DNA from: Candidatus Methanoperedens sp.
Lineage (GTDB): Archaea; Halobacteriota; Methanosarcinia; Methanosarcinales; Methanoperedenaceae
Direction: 5' to 3'
Assembly: GCA_027460605.1 (NCBI GenBank)
Contig: JAPZAN010000120.1
Coordinates: forward strand, 1 to 33,100
DNA length: 33,100 bases
Shown: positions 25,032-33,029 of the stretch, one piece after another
Layout of the letters: every line of letters starts with the position of its first letter
How positions within the stretch are numbered: the first letter of the stretch is position 1
The notes under the pieces: generated by a model
The model's database searches: none
What the model was told of the DNA's origin: nothing
Seen by the model: the letters and a program-made list of their open reading frames with translations, nothing else
Made by a program: the position numbers and the translations under genes

Positions 25032-25650
25032 TGCGTTTTAGCATCCCGACTGTGTCATTATATCTCGTATCTGCATAAAAGCGCCATGCATTTGCAAGGG
25101 CCGCAGGCCCGAGATAATCCTTGTCCCTTGCTGCCACAGGACATGCCCCGTAGCAAAGGCCGCACAGGATGCAAGCCGCATACTTATCGACTTTCCTGAC
25201 ATCCAGTTGCGACATCAACATATCCCCGCCTCCCTCAAACCAGGGATGCACATCCTCATAATGTTTAAAAAAAGGTTTTAAATCCACCACCAGGTCTTTG
25301 ATTACAGGGAGGTTCGGGAGAGGTTCAATAAGTATTTCCTCGCCGGTCTTTAATTCAGGTTTCGCAACCGGACCATACGGTGATAAGGTCAATACCCGTT
25401 CGCCAATGATTTCAGATGCCTGGGTACGGCATGCAAGTCTTTGTTTCTTGTTGATGAGCATGGCACATGAGCCGCAAACCGCGCCGCGGCATGAATACCT
25501 GAAGGCAAGGGAGCCATCCTGCTCATCCTGTATCTGGAAAAGCGCTTCAAGAACAGACATATGCGGTTTGGGTTTTACTTCAAAAGTATCGAACCACGAC
25601 CTTTCCCCGTCAAATCTTTTGATCTTGAATTTCATAACCCGGCATTTCAT
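24916..25650 (-). CDS. sdhB: Succinate dehydrogenase iron-sulfur subunit, apparently truncated
   Basis: Residues 1-201 are a standard SdhB: the 2Fe-2S ferredoxin domain (YSCRGAVCGSCAMLINKKQRLAC), IEPLPNLPVIKDLVVDL, and the first CxxCxxCxxxC cluster motif (CILCGLCYGACP) followed by YLGPAALANAWRFYADTRYNDTV. The usual continuation with the last cysteines for the 3Fe-4S and 4Fe-4S clusters (a CxxxxxCxxxCP-type segment) is missing. From codon 202 the frame reads into the sdhC start region as GMLKRNGKRKGLRN, giving a 116-base overlap that is surely not functional. A deletion with frame change near 25048 is inferred. Confidence 0.85.
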   Translation of the reverse strand: MKCRVMKFKIKRFDGERSWFDTFEVKPKPHMSVLEALFQIQDEQDGSLAFRYSCRGAVCGSCAMLINKKQRLACRTQASEIIGERVLTLSPYGPVAKPELKTGEEILIEPLPNLPVIKDLVVDLKPFFKHYEDVHPWFEGGGDMLMSQLDVRKVDKYAACILCGLCYGACPVAARDKDYLGPAALANAWRFYADTRYNDTVGMLKRNGKRKGLRNRDVGMAAPARHGYPACVLPVHTYRVGAWN

Positions 25651-25748
25651 AGTTTCTTTCCCACATTATATAAAACACATGGTAGGATAAATGAAGATAC
25701 TTGGGGTATACCGTGTTCATGTAAGGTAAATGTCTTTTATTTTGGGTA

Positions 25749-25797
25749 GATATAAATAATAGTTTTACAATTAAAGACACTAATAATAAGGGGTGAT
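25749..25797 (+). promoter_or_regulatory. Promoter and ribosome binding site of the S-layer-like gene
   Basis: GATATAAATAA at 25749-25759 is a good archaeal TATA box, and AAGGGGTGAT at 25788-25797 is a strong Shine-Dalgarno just before the ATG at 25801. Confidence 0.6.
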
Positions 25798-25800
25798 ATC

Positions 25801-26520
25801 ATGAGAAAAATATTAGTAATGATGGCAATAGCCGTGCTTCTCGTAGTAGTGAGTCCGGCAGGCGCCGTAAATACAGACATAAAACTAACAGACACATTAA
25901 AACTTGAGCAGGGTTACAACCTGCATCTGGTCAGCACTGATGTGAATGGCAGTCCGAGGACTGCAGTGCTGCAATTAAACAAGGGCGGAGATGAAAAAAC
26001 AGTAACTTCCGGAGATGAGTTCAGCCTTTATGATGGACAAGGACACCTGATAGTAACAGCAAAGTTAGATGCAGTTTTTGTGGGGGCCACCGGCACATTA
26101 GTCCAAATAAAAAATCTCGTTCAGTATGATAAGAACACAGGTGAGATAATTTTGACAATGGATCGAGTACTTTTGTTTATACCCTCCCATCCGCCTGTTA
26201 AAAATGAGAAGCCTGTAACGGACACGCTTGGACTGAAACAGGGCTATAAATTGCAGTTAATGGCTGCCGATGATAAGGCTGTGCCTGTGCAGATATGGCT
26301 GCAATTAATCCACGGCAGTGTTGTTTATGATGAGGTTGTATCTTTGGGTGAAAATTTTGGCTTTTATGATGGAAGTGTTTTGGTTGCGAATGGAACGTTC
26401 ACTACGCTTTTCCTCGGTTCCACGGGCTACATGGTTGAACTGGAAGACCTCACCCAGTATAATAATAACGGCAGGATAATATTGTATCTGGATAGAGTGA
26501 TACTGGTAAAACCCTACTAG
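25801..26520 (+). CDS. Secreted protein with two S-layer-type repeats
   Basis: A 239-aa protein with a signal peptide (MRKILVMMAIAVLLVVVSPAGA) and two tandem repeats of about 105 residues: DTLKLEQGYNLHLVSTDVNG...FVGATGTLVQIKNLVQYD and DTLGLKQGYKLQLMAADDKA...FLGSTGYMVELEDLTQYN. The LxxGYxLxL start, GDEFxxYDG-type middle and closing QY are the pattern of the methanosarcinal S-layer domain (PF07752-like). There is no C-terminal anchor, so it is probably exported and bound to the cell surface. It lies between sdhB and sdhA. A strong promoter suggests high expression. Confidence 0.8.
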   Translation: MRKILVMMAIAVLLVVVSPAGAVNTDIKLTDTLKLEQGYNLHLVSTDVNGSPRTAVLQLNKGGDEKTVTSGDEFSLYDGQGHLIVTAKLDAVFVGATGTLVQIKNLVQYDKNTGEIILTMDRVLLFIPSHPPVKNEKPVTDTLGLKQGYKLQLMAADDKAVPVQIWLQLIHGSVVYDEVVSLGENFGFYDGSVLVANGTFTTLFLGSTGYMVELEDLTQYNNNGRIILYLDRVILVKPY

Positions 26521-26544
26521 ACGGTTGAAGTATAATGTTCCTTT

Positions 26545-26595
26545 TAGACGGGAGAACAGGATTAAAGATATAATGTATCCTGTTAATCCTGTCTG
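26545..26595. repeat. Dispersed hairpin repeat family B, copy 2
   Basis: AGACGGGAGAACAGGATTAA on the left pairs imperfectly with TTAATCCTGTCTGA on the right across a short AT-rich loop. A shortened copy of the family, 25 bases after the S-layer-like gene. It could act as a terminator. The remainder of 26596-26719 holds only an AT-rich promoter-like stretch before sdhA. Confidence 0.7.
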
Positions 26596-26719
26596 AAAAT
26601 CATTGTTTCTTTTTTAATTTTTATTTATAGCCACTAGAGTTTCATTCCACATTTATTCCAATAATATACCAGATGATAACTACTTTTATTATGCCAGCCA
26701 ATCCTGAGTATAGTATAAT

Positions 26720-28420
26720 ATGTTCAGGCACGACATCATAATAGTGGGAGGAGGTCTGGCGGGTTTGCGCGCCGCTTTAGCAATCAGGGGCGCCGATGTG
26801 GCAGTCATATCCAGAGTCCATCCCTTGCGCTCACATTCGGTAGCAGCCCAGGGCGGTATAAATGCCGCGCTTGCGAAAAACGACAGGTGGGAAGACCACG
26901 CTTTTGACACGATAAAAGGAAGCGATTACCTTGCAGACCAGGACGCTGTGGAAGTGCTGTGTCAGGATGCGCCGGCGCGTGTAATTGAAATGGAGCGATG
27001 GGGGGCGCTTTTTTCAAGAACCGATGAAGGAATGATTGCCCAGCGCCCTTTCGGCGGCGCAGGCTATCCGCGCACGGCTTACGCAGAGGACAGGACAGGT
27101 CATGCGCTGTTGCATACGATGTACGAGCAGGCGCTTAAAAATGGCATCAAATTCTATGAAGAATGGCTGGTAACGCGGCTTGTCGTAAAGACCCCGTATT
27201 TAAATACGGGGACTAATAACGGCAGATGTTCAGGCGTTGTCGGATACAACATCGCAAACGGGAGAATAGAGGGGTTTCTTGCAAAAGCAGTGATTTTCGC
27301 TACCGGTGGATACGGAAGAATATACAGGCGTTCAACGAACTCTATCATAAATACGGGATTCGGGTGTGCTGTGGCATACAGAAGCGGCGTTGCACTTTCG
27401 GACATGGAATTTGTCCAGTTCCATCCCACCACGCTTTACGGAACGAATATACTTATTACAGAAGGTGCTCGCGGCGAAGGGGGTCTCCTCAAGAATAAAC
27501 ACGGCGAGCGGTTCATGGCGCGTTATTCTCCCCATTTGCTTGACCTTGCGCCGCGGGATATAGTGGCGCGCGCCATCCAGACCGAGATAAACGAGGGCAG
27601 GGGATTTGAAGGCGGTTACGTTCACCTTGAACTGATGCACATAGGCGGGCGGAAAATCAAAGAGCGCCTGCCTGGAATCAGGCAGATAGCTATGGATTTT
27701 GCGAACATCGACCCGATTGAAGAGCCGATACCCATCCAGCCGGCGCAGCATTATTCCATGGGAGGGATTGCTTCAAATAAAAACTGTGAGACCTCACTTT
27801 CAGGATTCTACGTGTGCGGTGAATGCTCCTGCCTCAGCGTGCACGGGGCAAACAGGCTTGGCGGGAATTCACTGCTTGAGACGATAGTTTTCGGGAAGCT
27901 CGCCGGGGAAAATGCAGCGATGTTTGCGAATGGAATCGGCTTTGAAGCAGCGGATATCATGGAAAAAGCGGTTCATGGGGAATTGCAGCGGGTTTCGGCG
28001 CTTCTTGGCAAGAACGAAGGCGAAGCATTCTTCAAAATCCGCGATGAGCTAAAGGAAATCATGGATGAAAAAGTCGGGATATTCCGTGATGAAGAGAACC
28101 TGAAGGCGGCGCTTGGTAAAATCAGGGAACTCAAGATGCGCTACGGGAGTGTGTATGTCAGGAATAAAGGCACTGTTTTTAACCAGGAACTCGTGAATGC
28201 GATTGAGCTTGAAGGAATGCTGGATATTGCAGAAGTTATTTGCATCGGGGCAATTGAGCGGAAGGAAAGCCGCGGTTCGCATTTCAGGCTTGATTATCCC
28301 GCAAGGGATGATGCGAACTGGCTCAGGCATACGCTGGTTACATTTGCGCCTGAAGGGCTGCGCGTGGAGTACAAGCCTGTGAATATAACAATGTATCCAC
28401 CCAAGCCGAGGGAGTATTGA
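26720..28420 (+). CDS. sdhA: Succinate dehydrogenase/fumarate reductase flavoprotein subunit
   Basis: The catalytic subunit oxidising succinate or reducing fumarate. The 566-aa protein has an N-terminal dinucleotide-binding motif ([17 protein letters not shown]), the covalent-FAD region ([15 protein letters not shown]), substrate-site motifs ([43 protein letters not shown]), [20 protein letters not shown] and the C-terminal [16 protein letters not shown]. Length is normal and no lesion is seen. No ribosome binding site precedes the ATG; a leaderless mRNA is likely. Unusually it is on the opposite strand from sdhB and sdhC, with an S-layer-like gene between. Confidence 0.94.
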   Translation: MFRHDIIIVGGGLAGLRAALAIRGADVAVISRVHPLRSHSVAAQGGINAALAKNDRWEDHAFDTIKGSDYLADQDAVEVLCQDAPARVIEMERWGALFSRTDEGMIAQRPFGGAGYPRTAYAEDRTGHALLHTMYEQALKNGIKFYEEWLVTRLVVKTPYLNTGTNNGRCSGVVGYNIANGRIEGFLAKAVIFATGGYGRIYRRSTNSIINTGFGCAVAYRSGVALSDMEFVQFHPTTLYGTNILITEGARGEGGLLKNKHGERFMARYSPHLLDLAPRDIVARAIQTEINEGRGFEGGYVHLELMHIGGRKIKERLPGIRQIAMDFANIDPIEEPIPIQPAQHYSMGGIASNKNCETSLSGFYVCGECSCLSVHGANRLGGNSLLETIVFGKLAGENAAMFANGIGFEAADIMEKAVHGELQRVSALLGKNEGEAFFKIRDELKEIMDEKVGIFRDEENLKAALGKIRELKMRYGSVYVRNKGTVFNQELVNAIELEGMLDIAEVICIGAIERKESRGSHFRLDYPARDDANWLRHTLVTFAPEGLRVEYKPVNITMYPPKPREY

Positions 28421-28448
28421 GCAAGAATGCCCATTACTGAAAATAGAT

Positions 28449-28943
28449 TTACCTGTACGCTTTTAATATCTCAATACCTTTTTTTGGAAGTTCAAGTATA
28501 TCCCTGCAAAGACAGTCCTTATCGTTACAAATCTTTTTACCGATTAAAGCATCCATATGTTCTTTATAGACCTCCTGCGCCGTCTTTTTAAAATCATTGT
28601 GATAATACGTTTTAATAACAAGGTTACTTAAATTGATACTCCCGTTGAACGTAGGTTCCTTCTCAAATAAGGCCGGCACTGTGATCAGTTTCTTCCCGTT
28701 GTCAAGCTCAGACAGGAAAACAAAAATCGTCCTCCCGACATAAGCCTGTGCAGCCGCAGCTTCTATGCATCCCCTGAAACCTTTTCCATTGACCCCGTTA
28801 ATTAACAATCCGCAGTATCCCACTCCATTTCCATTCAGGAAATACCTTACCCTGAGGGATAATTCCACATGCATGATAGGCACTTTAATCTCAGAATGCT
28901 GATTATCGGCATTTAATTCCAGAAACCCGTCTAAATTATCCAT
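28449..28943 (-). CDS. Hypothetical protein with cysteine-rich C-terminus
   Basis: A 164-aa soluble protein starting at ATG with AAAGGATTT upstream. The N-terminal two-thirds are beta-rich (IKVPIMHVELSLRVRYFLNGNGVGYCGLLING; GRTIFVFLSELDNGKKLITVPAL). The C-terminal part is helical with KKICNDKDCLCRDIL, a CxxxxCxC cluster that might bind metal. The ferritin-like gene lies 28 bases upstream on the same strand, so the pair is probably co-transcribed. I do not recognise the family. Confidence 0.6.
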   Translation of the reverse strand: MDNLDGFLELNADNQHSEIKVPIMHVELSLRVRYFLNGNGVGYCGLLINGVNGKGFRGCIEAAAAQAYVGRTIFVFLSELDNGKKLITVPALFEKEPTFNGSINLSNLVIKTYYHNDFKKTAQEVYKEHMDALIGKKICNDKDCLCRDILELPKKGIEILKAYR

Positions 28944-28971
28944 AAATCCTTTTTTGTTGGGTAATATGAAA

Positions 28972-29382
28972 TCAGGGGCTTATTTTTTCAAGCCTTATCC
29001 TGAACTCTTTCCTGTGCCTTTTCTCTTCATCCAGTATATGTTTTAACACCCCGACCACTTCAGCATCGTCTATCATTTCAATATGCTTTTTGTATCTCTC
29101 AATAGCATCTGTTTCAAGCGCTTTTTGTTTTTCCAGTTGACCTTTGAGGTCATCTCCCCCGAAATCAAGCTCGTTGTGTTCCATACCCGGCTTCCCGCCC
29201 CGTTTCACGATAAGCTCGGCAAGCCAGTTCATGTGCCTCATTTCGTCAATTGCAATCGCTTCTGTGACCCTGCTCGGGTCGCACCTGGGCATGATAAATG
29301 CATTCCTGACATAAATCAGGGTAGTTTCGATTTCCTTCACATAATCTTCGTTTAATAAACGGATTATTTCTCCAGCTTCCAA
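28972..29382 (-). CDS. Ferritin-like diiron protein (bacterioferritin/rubrerythrin-like)
   Basis: A 136-aa four-helix protein. Diiron ligands of the ferritin-like type are visible: Glu in helix 1 (YVKEIETTLIYVRNAF), AIDEMRHMNWLAELI (ExxH), LETDAIERYKKHIEMI (Glu of helix 3) and LDEEKRHRKEFRIRL (ExxH). It probably handles iron or peroxide in the cytosol. The start is TTG, supported by a perfect GGAGG seven bases upstream and no nearer ATG. Divergent from the YqaA-like gene. Confidence 0.87.
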   Translation of the reverse strand: MEAGEIIRLLNEDYVKEIETTLIYVRNAFIMPRCDPSRVTEAIAIDEMRHMNWLAELIVKRGGKPGMEHNELDFGGDDLKGQLEKQKALETDAIERYKKHIEMIDDAEVVGVLKHILDEEKRHRKEFRIRLEKISP

Positions 29383-29480
29383 ATTCAGCCCTCCGTGTTT
29401 ACAGGATGATTGAGCGCATGAGTATTTATCTTTAATTGAATACTCATCATTTTTATAGCAGTTGCGTATATTTCAGGTAT

Positions 29481-29933
29481 ATGTTAGAATCCCTTCAAGC
29501 CATCCTGTTAAATTACGGTTATCTCGGTCTTTTTCTTGCAAGTTTCCTTGCATCTACGATAGTTCCTTTCGGAAGCGAGGGGATTCTTGTATTTCTCGTT
29601 TACGAGAAATTCAATATCCCAGCCCTGGTGTTTGTCGCATCGGCAGGAAACTACTTTGGCGCCTGCACAACTTATTATATAGGGTTAAAAGGAAGAAGTT
29701 TTGCCCAAAAATATCTTTCCATTGATCCCGGGAATCTTGAAAAGGCAGAAAAATATTTCTCAAAATACGGGGCAGCCGTGCTTTTATTTACATGGCTGCC
29801 ATTTATAGGAGATGTTTTTACTGTCTTTGGCGGATTACTGCGGTTTAAGTTCTGGATTTTTTCAGTTCTTGTGTTTACAGGAAAGTTTCTGCGCTATCTG
29901 GTTGTGGCATATCTTGCGGCAGCGGTTTTTTAA
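29481..29933 (+). CDS. YqaA/DedA-like (VTT domain) membrane protein
   Basis: A 150-aa protein from the ATG at 29481 (AGGT upstream; the track's TTG at 29436 is less likely). It has five or so hydrophobic segments: YGYLGLFLASFLASTIVPFGSEGILVFLV, ALVFVASAGNYFGACTTYYIGLKGRSF, YGAAVLLFTWLPFIGDVFTVFGGLL and the C-terminal helix. The GNxxG and LPFIGD patterns are typical of the YqaA branch of the DedA/SNARE-associated family, implicated in lipid scrambling or membrane homeostasis. Substrate unknown. The stop codon is directly followed by repeat A. Confidence 0.85.
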   Translation: MLESLQAILLNYGYLGLFLASFLASTIVPFGSEGILVFLVYEKFNIPALVFVASAGNYFGACTTYYIGLKGRSFAQKYLSIDPGNLEKAEKYFSKYGAAVLLFTWLPFIGDVFTVFGGLLRFKFWIFSVLVFTGKFLRYLVVAYLAAAVF

Positions 29934-29990
29934 AAAATTAACCGCAGATGAACGCAGATTTACCGGCACTTCAAACCAGGACGCAAAGAC
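29934..29990 (+). repeat. Dispersed repeats A (copy 3) and C (fragment) after the YqaA-like gene
   Basis: AAAAATTAACCGCAGATGAA followed by CGCAGATTTACCGG begins at the stop codon, then GGACGCAAAGACAGG at 29978. Same orientation relative to the upstream gene as copies 1 and 2. It is part of a 290-base spacer (29934-30223) filled with repeats A, C, B, a gene relic and C again. Confidence 0.65.
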
Positions 29991-30020
29991 AGGATGACAG
30001 GCAATTCGAAACGAATTTTT

Positions 30021-30080
30021 CAGACAGGATTTACAGGATTAACAAGATGCGAATAATCCTGTCCATCCTGTTATCCTGTC
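30021..30080. repeat. Dispersed hairpin repeat family B, copy 3
   Basis: CAGACAGGATTTACAGGATT on the left and AATCCTGTCCATCCTGTTAT followed by CCTGTC on the right form an imperfect inverted repeat of ACAGGAT units with an AAGATGCG-type loop. It lies just before a methyltransferase relic. Confidence 0.75.
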
Positions 30081-30085
30081 ATAAG

Positions 30086-30163
30086 AGCGAGCCGGAGAGG
30101 GCGCTGGAGGAAGTGCATCGGATGTTGAAACTGGGTGGGGTTTTGTCTTTCAGCGACCATTGA
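30086..30163 (+). pseudogene. Relic of an AdoMet-dependent methyltransferase C-terminal piece
   Basis: The frame reads SEPERALEEVHRMLKLGGVL then SFSDH and a stop. The EALREVxRxLKPGG-like run (motif around the post-motif II/III strand of class I methyltransferases) is unmistakable, but everything before it is repeat B sequence and nothing follows. The track ORF 29948-30163 is a chance extension through repeats. Confidence 0.6.
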
Positions 30164-30197
30164 AGTTCAGCCCCTTGCTGGCAAATTTCCTCGATAC

Positions 30198-30223
30198 CTC
30201 GCTCTCCGCGCCTCTGCGGCTAA
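30198..30223 (-). repeat. Dispersed repeat family C, copy after the radical SAM gene
   Basis: Minus strand: TTAGCCGCAGAGGCGCGGAG followed by AGCGAG, directly after the radical SAM stop codon. The same layout (stop, TTA-CCGCAGA) as repeat A after bioY and the YqaA-like gene. Confidence 0.5.
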
Positions 30224-31306
30224 TTAAGGTATAATCTCGCACCCGTTATTAAACTCAGGATACTCAAAATCCTGCCTTTTCACAACCCCGCTCTCAATCA
30301 GCTCCTTCACCCGCGGCAAAGCCTCCTGCAACTTCCGTACCAGATGCCTGACCGTAGAGCAAATCAGGGCAAACCCGTTCTCCCTGAGCATTTCCTGCGA
30401 CCTGTTCACAAAAAGACACCTGCCGCCGCAGATATGGAATATGTCGCATGATACACATGGCTCGCCAACTGAGGCTTTATCGCAAAGCGAGCGCGGACTG
30501 TCGTCAAATATCGAGCCTATAACTGAAAAATCAAAATCGATGGACACGGGGCAGGCAGAAATCCTGCCGTCCGGCATAATTGAAAAAAAATCAATTCCTG
30601 AACCGCATCGAAGGCGCGATTTTTTACCTGATAGCAGCGAATCCATCATGCCTATAAACGGGACTATCCCGCAAACGCGATTCGAGCGCGACATCTCATC
30701 CACCCACCAGTCCGCAAGCAAAGTGACTCCGGAATTATATTCAGCAATCCATTCAACAAGTCCGGGTTCTGTATTTTCCCAGGCTTCCCAGAACATATCA
30801 AAACTGAGCTGCCAGTGAACATGGTCAAAAAACCCGGTGCCAAGAAGATGCCGCACGTTTTCGTAGATATCCGTACCCTGCGCCACCGTCATCCTTGCTA
30901 CGAGGTCGCCGCAAAAGCCTCGGCGTTTTATGAGTTTTGAATTATGTATGATGCGGTCATATACGCCCTTTCCCCGTTCCCTGTCCGTAACTTCCTTTGT
31001 CCCGTCGATTGATACGAGGATGGAATGGAATTTTTCAAGATATTTGGTTTCGATTTTATCTAAAAGCAGACCATTTGTCTGGATAACGAAACGCCCAGGA
31101 ATCGCATCCATGATATTTTCCATGGTCTTGATGCGAAGGAGGGGTTCGCCTCCGTAAAATTCGAGAACAGGGTTGCTGTCCAGGGATAAAAACGATTTAA
31201 GGTCTGCAATCGAATACTGGATTTCTTTTGGATGGGTGTCGCTTCCGCCGCCGCAGTAATTGCAATTGAGATTGCATTCTTTTGTCAGGATTATGTGGTA
31301 GTGCAT
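30224..31306 (-). CDS. Radical SAM protein with SPASM-like C-terminus (AF0577-like, putative peptide-modifying)
   Basis: A 360-aa protein with CNLNCNYCGGG near the N-terminus (CxxxCxxC for the radical SAM 4Fe-4S cluster), LEFYGGEPLL (GGEP, AdoMet binding), FVIQTNGLLL and ILVSIDGTKEVTDRERGKG. The C-terminal part has CGSGIDFFSIMPDGRISACPV and CVSCDIFHICGGRCLF, SPASM-type auxiliary cluster ligands. Layout and length fit the archaeal family annotated as putative peptide-modifying radical SAM enzyme of the AF0577 type. No obvious Cys-rich substrate peptide is adjacent. Confidence 0.85.
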   Translation of the reverse strand: MHYHIILTKECNLNCNYCGGGSDTHPKEIQYSIADLKSFLSLDSNPVLEFYGGEPLLRIKTMENIMDAIPGRFVIQTNGLLLDKIETKYLEKFHSILVSIDGTKEVTDRERGKGVYDRIIHNSKLIKRRGFCGDLVARMTVAQGTDIYENVRHLLGTGFFDHVHWQLSFDMFWEAWENTEPGLVEWIAEYNSGVTLLADWWVDEMSRSNRVCGIVPFIGMMDSLLSGKKSRLRCGSGIDFFSIMPDGRISACPVSIDFDFSVIGSIFDDSPRSLCDKASVGEPCVSCDIFHICGGRCLFVNRSQEMLRENGFALICSTVRHLVRKLQEALPRVKELIESGVVKRQDFEYPEFNNGCEIIP

Positions 31307-31348
31307 GAAGCAAATCCTGAATGGGGTGGTTGTTGTTATGCCTGAATC

Positions 31349-32836
31349 TTAATCCATGTCAAAATCTTTTTTCTTGGGATGCGCATCCTTCGCAGAAGCT
31401 ATCACATCATCGATACGCAATATCATGGATGCAGCTTCAGTAGCCGACGTAATTGCCTGCGTTTTCACGCGAAGCGGTTCGATAACGCCGTTCTTCATCA
31501 TATCCACTGGTTTGCCCTCGTACACATCAAGACCGACATTCTTGTTCCCCTGTTCATGCTCTCTTCGCAGTTCCACAAGCATATCTATGGCGTCAAGACC
31601 TGCATTCTCAGCCAGGGTCTTGGGGATGATTTCAAGCGCCTGCGCGAATTTATTCACCGCAAGCTGTTCCCTGCCTTCCAGTGTGGAAGCATAATCCTTG
31701 AGGCGAAGAGCAAGTTCTATTTCGGGCGAGCCGCCGCCTGCCAGTATTTTCTCATCCTCGATCGCCACGCCCACTACACGCAACGCATCATGCATCGCCC
31801 TGTCAAGGCTTGTGACGACATGTTCGGTTCCGCCGCGCAGCAATATTGAATAAGTATCAGGATTCTTGCATCCGGTAACGAATATCATTTCCCCGTTCCC
31901 GACCATCCTCTCTTCGACAAGCCCTGCATATCCCAGAGCTTCAGGTCTTATCTCATCCAGGCTTGTGATTATTTTGCCGCCTGTAGCCCGTGATAATTTC
32001 ACAAGGTCGTTCTTCTTTACCCTGTGCGTCACGAAAATACCTGCTTTTGCAAGGAAATACCTTGCAAGGTCGTCAACGCCTTTCTGGCAGAATACTACGT
32101 TTACGCCGCCATTGAGCGTTGCGAGGATGGCTATTTTCGCATTCTCTATCCGGGAGGGCATGCTCGAATGGGTCTTTGTCCTGTCCAGGATTATCCCCTG
32201 CACAAGCTCGCTGTCCTCCACGCTTCCTTCCCCGCGCCGCTCGATTGATATGTCCTTGATGTTCACTTTCCTTTTCCCGTTCTCTGTTTTAACTATCGAT
32301 TTAATGGCTTTGACAACAAGGTCGGAAAGTTTTTCTCTTGAGAATTCGATGCCTTTCCCTGTAAGCGCGGTCTGGGCGATTTTACGAAGCTGCTCGTCTG
32401 TTGAATCAACTGAAATATCATTGAGGATTTCTTTTGACTTGTGCGCTGCAAGGTTATACCCGTGGATAATGGTTGTCGGGTGAACTCCCAGTTCCATCAG
32501 TTCCTGAGCGCCTTTTAGAAACTCGCCGGTCAATACCGCTGCTGTTGTTGTCCCGTCCCCGACTTCATCATCCTGCGTCTTTGCGACTTCAGCTACAATC
32601 TTTGCTGCGGGGTGCTTGATTTGCATCTCATCAAGTATTGTGGCGCCGTCGTTTGTGATAATTACAAGTCCTGCCGGGTCTGTGAGCATCTTGTCCAATC
32701 CTTTTGGACCGAGCGTGGTTCTCACGGCTTCTGCCACTGCCCTGGCTGCCATAATATTACTTCTCTTGGCTTCTTCTCCTCTTGTCTCTTGCGTTCCCAT
32801 TTTTAAAATGATAATCGGCTGCGTTTGACCTGGCAT
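31349..32836 (-). CDS. Thermosome subunit (group II chaperonin) lacking the helical protrusion
   Basis: ATP-driven protein-folding chamber subunit. All equatorial and intermediate motifs are present: [43 protein letters not shown]-like [21 protein letters not shown] and a C-terminal [17 protein letters not shown]. In the apical domain IENAKIAIL is followed at once by [15 protein letters not shown], whereas the family has some 45-50 residues there, including the helical protrusion that closes the chamber. The length of 495 aa against the usual 540 or so agrees. The start has GGAG eight bases upstream. Either a lidless variant or an in-frame deletion. Confidence 0.92.
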   Translation of the reverse strand: MPGQTQPIIILKMGTQETRGEEAKRSNIMAARAVAEAVRTTLGPKGLDKMLTDPAGLVIITNDGATILDEMQIKHPAAKIVAEVAKTQDDEVGDGTTTAAVLTGEFLKGAQELMELGVHPTTIIHGYNLAAHKSKEILNDISVDSTDEQLRKIAQTALTGKGIEFSREKLSDLVVKAIKSIVKTENGKRKVNIKDISIERRGEGSVEDSELVQGIILDRTKTHSSMPSRIENAKIAILATLNGGVNVVFCQKGVDDLARYFLAKAGIFVTHRVKKNDLVKLSRATGGKIITSLDEIRPEALGYAGLVEERMVGNGEMIFVTGCKNPDTYSILLRGGTEHVVTSLDRAMHDALRVVGVAIEDEKILAGGGSPEIELALRLKDYASTLEGREQLAVNKFAQALEIIPKTLAENAGLDAIDMLVELRREHEQGNKNVGLDVYEGKPVDMMKNGVIEPLRVKTQAITSATEAASMILRIDDVIASAKDAHPKKKDFDMD

Positions 32837-32853
32837 AGATATTCTCCTTATAA

Positions 32854-33024
32854 TTAATTAAATGAATTACGTCGCCGACTTTTTCCAATAATGGATTTAG
32901 CCGTGACTTTCTGTTGTTTCATGTTTATAGTTCTATAAAAAGACTTCGCTGAGGATTCTGCTATATCATTTCCTGAAATAATTTCCTCATTCATAACTTC
33001 TTTTACCTTTTGCACAGTTTTCAT
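32854..33024 (-). CDS. Small basic hypothetical protein
   Basis: A 56-aa ORF (MKTVQKVKEVMNEEIISGND...GKSRRRNSFN) starting at an ATG preceded by GGTGA at the same spacing as bioY. It follows the stop of another minus-strand ORF by five bases, which supports a real operon position. Basic C-terminus, no membrane helix. Family not recognised. Confidence 0.4.
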   Translation of the reverse strand: MKTVQKVKEVMNEEIISGNDIAESSAKSFYRTINMKQQKVTAKSIIGKSRRRNSFN

Positions 33025-33029
33025 AAAAT

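Noticed and set aside
24916-25050. Genuine 116-base gene overlap of sdhB with sdhC
   Set aside because: The overlapping sdhB tail has no resemblance to the family's conserved C-terminus and is just sdhC read in another frame.
29948-30163. Plus-strand ORF of 71 aa as a real gene
   Set aside because: Its first two-thirds are dispersed repeats. Only the last 26 codons resemble a protein, a methyltransferase fragment.
31356-32483. Long plus-strand ORFs opposite the thermosome gene
   Set aside because: They are antisense shadows of a strongly coding region and match no known protein pattern.
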